Shown in pieces: positions 6,686 to 10,583 of a stretch of 10,583 nt of DNA (the first letter of the stretch is position 1; each line of letters begins with the position of its first letter). The translations under genes were made by a program, and so were the position numbers. Origin of the DNA: Alphaproteobacteria bacterium (lineage in GTDB: Bacteria; Pseudomonadota; Alphaproteobacteria; Micavibrionales; Micavibrionaceae); contig JAJFGT010000033.1 in the NCBI GenBank assembly GCA_021776015.1, positions 1-10,583 on the forward strand, written 5' to 3'. The notes under the pieces are model-generated. The model had not been told where the DNA came from and did no database searches. It saw nothing but the letters and a program-made list of their open reading frames with translations.

Positions 6686-7435
6686 TTAGTTATTGGGTAA
6701 TTCCATTGCTGCTCTGGCTAGAGCAGGATTGTAAACATTGAATGAACTGGCTCTTCTTGAATTCATGAGTGTTTCATTATCAATAGAAGCATCTTGCTGA
6801 ATACGAATAGCATTCAGACGCATCAATTCATTGAGAGCTACACCGTTCTCAGCAGCAATTCTGGCTTGTAAATCAACAGATGTTTTTAAATCATCGCTGT
6901 TATTTAATTCGCTTAGCAAAGTGTTATAGGTTTGCATTCTAACAGGAACATTATTGAATGCTTGTTCGCTTGCCGATAATGCTGCGTATGTTGTACCAGT
7001 GCGGCGATCTATAGCTTTAGCCACGTTACTTGTCGGATCGGAAGGCATTAAATCTGCACCCGAAAGAGGGGAGAAGTCATTGTAAAGATCGTTATAAATG
7101 CTTTGTGTGCCTAGCGCACCGTTGGGAACATTACCGCTATTGATGATATTCATGGTGTCTTGCCAAGTGTTTGGCAAATATTCGCGTAATTGTTGTTCTA
7201 ACAGACCATTTGCAACATCCCCCATATTGCGCGAGCCAGTCATAGCGTTTGATTGCCTAACGGCTTCATCTAGTTGTTCAAGTTGTTTTTGGTAGTCATC
7301 AGCCATAGCATCAATTTGGGCTATAAGCTGCGCGAAGCTTGAAGCATCATAAACTGGTATGCCTTGGGCCTTTGCATCAGCGCTTTGCAAAAATATGATT
7401 GCAGCCGTAAGAATAACGAGATTTAGAATTTTCAT
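6686..7435 (-). CDS. virB5: VirB5 minor pilus subunit / pilus-tip protein
   Basis: VirB5 is a secreted, mostly helical protein found at the pilus tip and linked to host or recipient contact. From the ATG at 7435 the protein has 249 residues. The signal peptide spans about 1-23, with likely cleavage AKA|QG. The mature N-terminus GIPVYDASSFAQLIAQID is the usual VirB5 opening. A Gln-rich helix with the TGSRNMGDVANG motif and REYLPNTW follow, both common in this family. The C-terminus is helical with many polar residues. A longer reading from an ATG at 7468 exists, but it would place 11 polar residues before the signal peptide. A near-perfect ribosome site directly precedes 7435, where the start overlaps the virB4 stop as ATGA. 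I therefore chose 7435. Confidence 0.92.
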   Translation of the reverse strand: MKILNLVILTAAIIFLQSADAKAQGIPVYDASSFAQLIAQIDAMADDYQKQLEQLDEAVRQSNAMTGSRNMGDVANGLLEQQLREYLPNTWQDTMNIINSGNVPNGALGTQSIYNDLYNDFSPLSGADLMPSDPTSNVAKAIDRRTGTTYAALSASEQAFNNVPVRMQTYNTLLSELNNSDDLKTSVDLQARIAAENGVALNELMRLNAIRIQQDASIDNETLMNSRRASSFNVYNPALARAAMELPNN

Positions 7436-9837
7436 TGTTTTCTCCTTTGTAAAAATGTGTCGAGCCAATCTTCAGGAGACTTGCCTTTTTCTTTCATAAT
7501 TTCTTCGAGGAGTTTTACGGTTTCTGTTCGTCCTGAGAGAACTGCAATAAAATCATCCATATTGCTTAAATCCAGCTTTGCGATCACTGAATCCGTGCCA
7601 TGCTTAATGAGAAAACATCTTGATTCCGGTGTTAGCTCACGAATAATCATGAGTTCCTGCTGTGTAAGCCCAAAGCCCTTGCAATAATCTTCTTCCGAAG
7701 CCTTGTTATTGGGCAGAAAAATTTGCGTGAATGATTGTTCAATAATCGTATCGCCTACCTCTGAATTGAGGGCATCCCTCACAGATTGAGTGGCAAAACC
7801 GAGAATTCCGTTTTGTTTTCGGATGGTTTTCATCCAATCTTTTATGCGCGCGGTAAAGACTGGATCATCAAGCATTTTCCAACCTTCATCGAGCATGATG
7901 ATTGTTTTTTCACCGTTCAGAAGTTCATCAATTCTATGGAAGATATAAAGAAGCCAAGGAGCGCGGCTAATCTTATCATCCAAGATTGAGGTTAAATCAA
8001 AACCTATTGTGCTGTTATCTAAGGCAAGAGTGTCTTGTTCATTATCGAAAAGCCATGCGCGTTCGCCCTTTGAATGCCATTTTGCGATTTTTTCTCCAAG
8101 TGATGAACCTTGTTCTGCACCATAACCTGCCAGAAGTTCTGCAATATAGCGAAGCCGCCTATTTTCTGGCGGGGCTTCAAAATTTGCATTTACAGCATCC
8201 GAAATAATATCAACTTCCTTAGATGTTAAGCGTTGATGACTATCATCTGACACAAGCAGCTGAAGCCAATCTCTGAGAAAACCTCTGTTTTTGGGTGTAT
8301 CTTCAAGTTGAAGCGGGTTTAATCCCGTAGGTTTACCGGGACTTACCACAGTGTATTCACCGCCAATAGCACGAATAAATATCTCCGCTCCACGGTCTTT
8401 ATCAAAATATATAGATCGCGGTTTGAGGCGTTGAGCTTGTGCCATTAGAAACGTAAGCAAAACTGTCTTCCCCGTTCCTGTCGGCCCAATAACTGTAAAA
8501 TTCCCGACATCACGCTCATGAAAATTGAACCAATATGGCGTGCCAGAGGTTGTCTCTAGCCTTGTAATGGCCGAACCCCAGTGATTTTCTTGTTTGCTAC
8601 CAGCAGGGAAGGTGTGAAGACTAGCAAAGCTCGCAAAGTTACGATTAGATATGAGTGATCTTCGTGAAATGTAGTTAAAGTTGGCAGGTAAATTTGCCCA
8701 AAATGCAGGTTCTAAATTTACATCTTCGCGCACGCATATTAAGCCAAGGTTGGTAAAGGCGCTCAGAGAGTCGCTTATCGACTTATCTAATTGATCTTTA
8801 TTATCTGCGAACACAGTAAGAGAAATATGATGCTCGCCAAATGAAGATTTGCCAGAAGAGAGATCATTTTTGGCTTCTTGAATATCAACAATGAGGCTCT
8901 CTGCGCCTTGTTCAGAAGCGATCATCTTTCTTTCTGCCTCGTTCATAGCACTTAATGAAGTCTGACGATCAACAAATCCAAAAGATTGGGTAAGAATAAA
9001 CTCATGTGGCAGGCGAAGGAATGAATCCAGCATCCCCGGACCTGTTGCATTATCGTATTCCTTCACTGACATGACTGCCCCGAGCTTTACATCACTGGAT
9101 GCCGCCCCGCGTAATTCAAAAGTTTCTCTGCCAAATGACAATCTTTTTTTTGGTAAGTAATCGGCAATAGAACAAGCTGGAAGGCGAATGGGCTTATTTT
9201 CTAAATTTACCAAATAAGACAGGAATGAAAGCGGTTCGGAAAATGAACCATTTTCTGTATCATAAACCCTCAAAACCCTTGGTTTGTATGGCTCTAAAGT
9301 TGATACAATATTATTTACGGCCTCATTGAGAGCGCGTAAATTTTCAATATCTTTTTGTTGCCGTGCAGAGCGGTCAACGGATGAGAATAAAGTCCCGCTG
9401 ATATTGGCCATGATGCCGATTTTACTCTGGGGAGGGCGACGAACGATTGTAATAAATTGTTCGTTCACAAACATATTTTTTTGAGAGAGCTTTTCTTGAT
9501 ATTTGTTATCAAGTTTTCTGCACCAGTCGTTTACAAATAATCCTGGTAATTTATCTGATACGCGTCTTCTTATTGTGTGGTGGTAAACTGCAAAGCGAGA
9601 ATTGCTAATACCTCTGAGCAAAGTCGCTCTGATATTTTTACGAGTGTTGAGGTCTGTTTGATCCGCTGTTTCGAAGGGTAATCCTTCTATTTTAATAACT
9701 TTAAGAAGATATCCAGCTTTTGTTTTGAGAGTAGTGTCGTCGAAATGCCGCGAATACGGAATAAAGCTCGAAGCCTTTACTTCACGCTCTGCGATCCTTC
9801 CAAGTTGCGTATCTTTTTTTCTTGCAGCTCGTAACAC
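7432..9837 (-). CDS. virB4: VirB4 / TrbE-like ATPase
   Basis: VirB4 is the large, universally conserved type IV secretion ATPase at the inner-membrane face, needed for pilus biogenesis and transfer. The 801 residues are the normal size. The N-terminal CagE/TrbE/VirB domain spans about 25-400, with FIPYSRHFDD at 25-34 and RKNIRATLLRGISN further on. The C-terminal ATPase domain carries Walker A GPTGTGKT at 451-458 and Walker B TIIMLDEG at 645-652. IRKQNGILGFATQS (672-685) and the IFLPNNKASEEDYCKGFGL region (707-725) follow, all family-typical. The start is GTG, 16 bases after the virB3 stop. A GAGGAT element is about 12 bases upstream, which is rather far. The resulting MLRAAR opening agrees with the pattern I recall for VirB4 relatives. 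Its stop overlaps virB5 as ATGA. Confidence 0.97.
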   Translation of the reverse strand: MLRAARKKDTQLGRIAEREVKASSFIPYSRHFDDTTLKTKAGYLLKVIKIEGLPFETADQTDLNTRKNIRATLLRGISNSRFAVYHHTIRRRVSDKLPGLFVNDWCRKLDNKYQEKLSQKNMFVNEQFITIVRRPPQSKIGIMANISGTLFSSVDRSARQQKDIENLRALNEAVNNIVSTLEPYKPRVLRVYDTENGSFSEPLSFLSYLVNLENKPIRLPACSIADYLPKKRLSFGRETFELRGAASSDVKLGAVMSVKEYDNATGPGMLDSFLRLPHEFILTQSFGFVDRQTSLSAMNEAERKMIASEQGAESLIVDIQEAKNDLSSGKSSFGEHHISLTVFADNKDQLDKSISDSLSAFTNLGLICVREDVNLEPAFWANLPANFNYISRRSLISNRNFASFASLHTFPAGSKQENHWGSAITRLETTSGTPYWFNFHERDVGNFTVIGPTGTGKTVLLTFLMAQAQRLKPRSIYFDKDRGAEIFIRAIGGEYTVVSPGKPTGLNPLQLEDTPKNRGFLRDWLQLLVSDDSHQRLTSKEVDIISDAVNANFEAPPENRRLRYIAELLAGYGAEQGSSLGEKIAKWHSKGERAWLFDNEQDTLALDNSTIGFDLTSILDDKISRAPWLLYIFHRIDELLNGEKTIIMLDEGWKMLDDPVFTARIKDWMKTIRKQNGILGFATQSVRDALNSEVGDTIIEQSFTQIFLPNNKASEEDYCKGFGLTQQELMIIRELTPESRCFLIKHGTDSVIAKLDLSNMDDFIAVLSGRTETVKLLEEIMKEKGKSPEDWLDTFLQRRKQ
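7436..7448 (-). promoter_or_regulatory. Strong ribosome binding site for virB5, deciding its start
   Basis: AAAGGAG at 7442-7448 (minus strand) sits 6 bases before the ATG at 7435, within the last codons of virB4. It is the best Shine-Dalgarno match in the operon. It favours the shorter virB5 start, which also places the signal peptide exactly at the N-terminus. It may raise VirB5 output relative to its neighbours. Confidence 0.8.
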
Positions 9838-9853
9838 TTTAAAATTTCTATCC

Positions 9854-10162
9854 TCATGGTTTATAGCTATTGGACTTCCAAAAGCCCCGGTTTTGTATTG
9901 GCCCGCATTTTGTCAATTTGGTTAAATATATGCTCATCCAGTGCGGCTCTTTTTCAGTCGCGATATATCCGAAAACGTGAAGAGGCAAACAAACCAGTAA
10001 AACGAAAAGTGCCTTTGCTGATAATGATGCAAAGGCAATCATTCCAATTCCAAAAATAATGAAGTTGATCCCGAAGAATTCCATTGGTACGCCCATGACT
10101 ATCGGGGGTCTGGTCATTCCCACGAATAAAGGGTCATAATCTGTTTCATTATCATAGCTCAT
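9854..10162 (-). CDS. virB3: VirB3 inner-membrane protein
   Basis: VirB3 is a small inner-membrane protein that works closely with VirB4, and in some systems is fused to it. The 102 residues open with DYDPLFVGMTRPP (8-20), the signature N-terminus of the VirB3 family. They contain two hydrophobic segments, about 25-47 and 50-68, followed by a short polar tail with HWMSIYLTKL. The ATG at 10162 is 11 bases downstream of the virB2 stop and has a modest GAGAG element upstream. Its TGA forms part of an ATGA whose ATG is not in the virB4 frame. The length is typical and the position between virB2 and virB4 is canonical. Confidence 0.94.
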   Translation of the reverse strand: MSYDNETDYDPLFVGMTRPPIVMGVPMEFFGINFIIFGIGMIAFASLSAKALFVLLVCLPLHVFGYIATEKEPHWMSIYLTKLTKCGPIQNRGFWKSNSYKP

Positions 10163-10173
10163 CTATCGGCTCT

Positions 10174-10464
10174 CTATAATGAGCCTGCAATGCTATCAAC
10201 AATCGCAGGCGCGCCAAATACAAGGATAATGCCGCCAATTATTGAAGCGGCCACACCCCAAGCTAATCTGCCAGTCATCCAGAGTATCCCGAGGCCAATA
10301 ACCGCTATAATGGCGATGATACGTGCCCAAGTGTTTGTGAGGAGGTTCTGAAGAGCCGTTAGGAAATTTGTACCTGAATCAAACAAAGCTTGAGCGTGCG
10401 CTGTTTCAGGAATTGAAATCAATATCAGTGCAAGGATAATAAATAATAGATGTGTGCTGCGCAT
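10174..10464 (-). CDS. virB2: VirB2 / TrbC-like major pilin
   Basis: VirB2 is the major subunit of the conjugative pilus, processed in the inner membrane and extruded. The 96-residue precursor has a signal peptide of about 24 residues, with likely cleavage AHA|QA. That leaves a mature pilin of about 72 residues. Two hydrophobic helices (about 49-62 and 67-88) are separated by a short MTGRLAWG loop that includes the basic residue expected to face the cytoplasm. This hairpin is the hallmark of VirB2/TrbC pilins. There is no sign of a TrbC-type C-terminal extension for cyclisation, though that cannot be excluded. The ribosome site AGGGAG overlaps the stop of the preceding partial ORF. The gene opens the visible T4SS operon. 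Confidence 0.93.
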   Translation of the reverse strand: MRSTHLLFIILALILISIPETAHAQALFDSGTNFLTALQNLLTNTWARIIAIIAVIGLGILWMTGRLAWGVAASIIGGIILVFGAPAIVDSIAGSL

Positions 10465-10473
10465 GTAACTCCC

Positions 10474-10583
10474 TCACTGAAACTGGTTATTTTCTCCCAT
10501 AAAAGAGTAAATCTCTGCAATTTCAAGGGCTTTCACCTCACAGTTTAAAAATGGCCTAAACTTATACGCAATAGGTTGAATCC
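10474..10583 (-). CDS. C-terminal end of an unrecognised upstream ORF (cut by window edge)
   Basis: On the minus strand a frame stays open from the right edge for 35 residues, ending in MGENNQFQ and a TGA at 10474-10476. The stop lies 9 bases before the virB2 start and inside its ribosome site, which fits the tight packing of the rest of the operon. The visible piece (for example CEVKALEIAEIYSFM, mixed polar and hydrophobic) has no motif I can name. By position it could be a virB1 transglycosylase tail or a small regulator, but nothing in the sequence shows either. An open frame of this length can also occur by chance, so coding status is only moderately supported. Confidence 0.45.
   Translation of the reverse strand, partial: IQPIAYKFRPFLNCEVKALEIAEIYSFMGENNQFQ

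Noticed and set aside
7436..7468. Longer virB5 N-terminus from the ATG at 7468
   Set aside because: It would add 11 polar residues before a clear signal peptide and overlap virB4 by 37 bases. The AAAGGAG site and ATGA overlap point to 7435.
10499..10526. Sigma70-like promoter before virB2: TTGAAA, 16 bases, TTTTAT (minus strand)
   Set aside because: The -10 match is only four of six, and the site lies inside an apparently open reading frame. It is too weak to call without transcription start data.

Overview
This window holds one compact, single-strand P-type (VirB/D4, MPF-T-like) type IV secretion operon. All genes read on the minus strand, so transcription runs from right (10583) to left (1). 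The order is: tail of an unrecognised ORF, virB2, virB3, virB4, virB5, a 61-residue lipoprotein (virB7-like), a 131-residue lipoprotein, virB6, virB8, virB9, virB10, virB11, and a virD4/traG coupling protein that runs off the left edge. Every gene is intact except the two cut by the window edges. There are no RNA genes, insertion sequences, CRISPR arrays or gene-free stretches over 300 bases. The leftmost 1.2 kb is the virD4 gene, open to the window edge.

The proteins make up nearly a complete conjugation-type machine. VirB4, VirB11 and VirD4 are three ATPases with intact Walker motifs. VirB3, VirB6 and VirB8 are inner-membrane parts. VirB9, VirB10 and a VirB7-like lipoprotein would form the envelope core channel. 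VirB2 and VirB5 are the pilin and the minor pilin/adhesin. The coupling protein adjoining virB11 points to DNA transfer (conjugative plasmid or integrative conjugative element) more than to a dedicated effector system, but no relaxase, oriT or cargo gene is visible here. VirB1 (lytic transglycosylase) is not seen either.

Translation is tightly packed. The junctions virB4/virB5, lipoprotein 1/lipoprotein 2 and virB8/virB9 share ATGA, lipoprotein 2/virB6 shares TTGA, and virB10/virB11 and virB11/virD4 overlap by 14 and 11 bases. The other gaps are 3 to 16 bases. The operon was therefore probably transcribed and translated as one unit, from a promoter most likely to the right of the window.

The base composition is moderate to low GC (judged by eye, not computed). 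The protein style, with a VirB-type layout and VirB9/VirB10/VirB5 of alphaproteobacterial character, suggests an alphaproteobacterium of modest GC or a plasmid of one. That is an inference and the genus cannot be named. The main departures from a textbook virB operon are the two lipoprotein genes between virB5 and virB6 with nothing between virB6 and virB8, a long repeat-bearing C-terminal tail on VirB9, and an out-of-frame ATGA start with a slippery A7 run at the virB3/virB4 junction.
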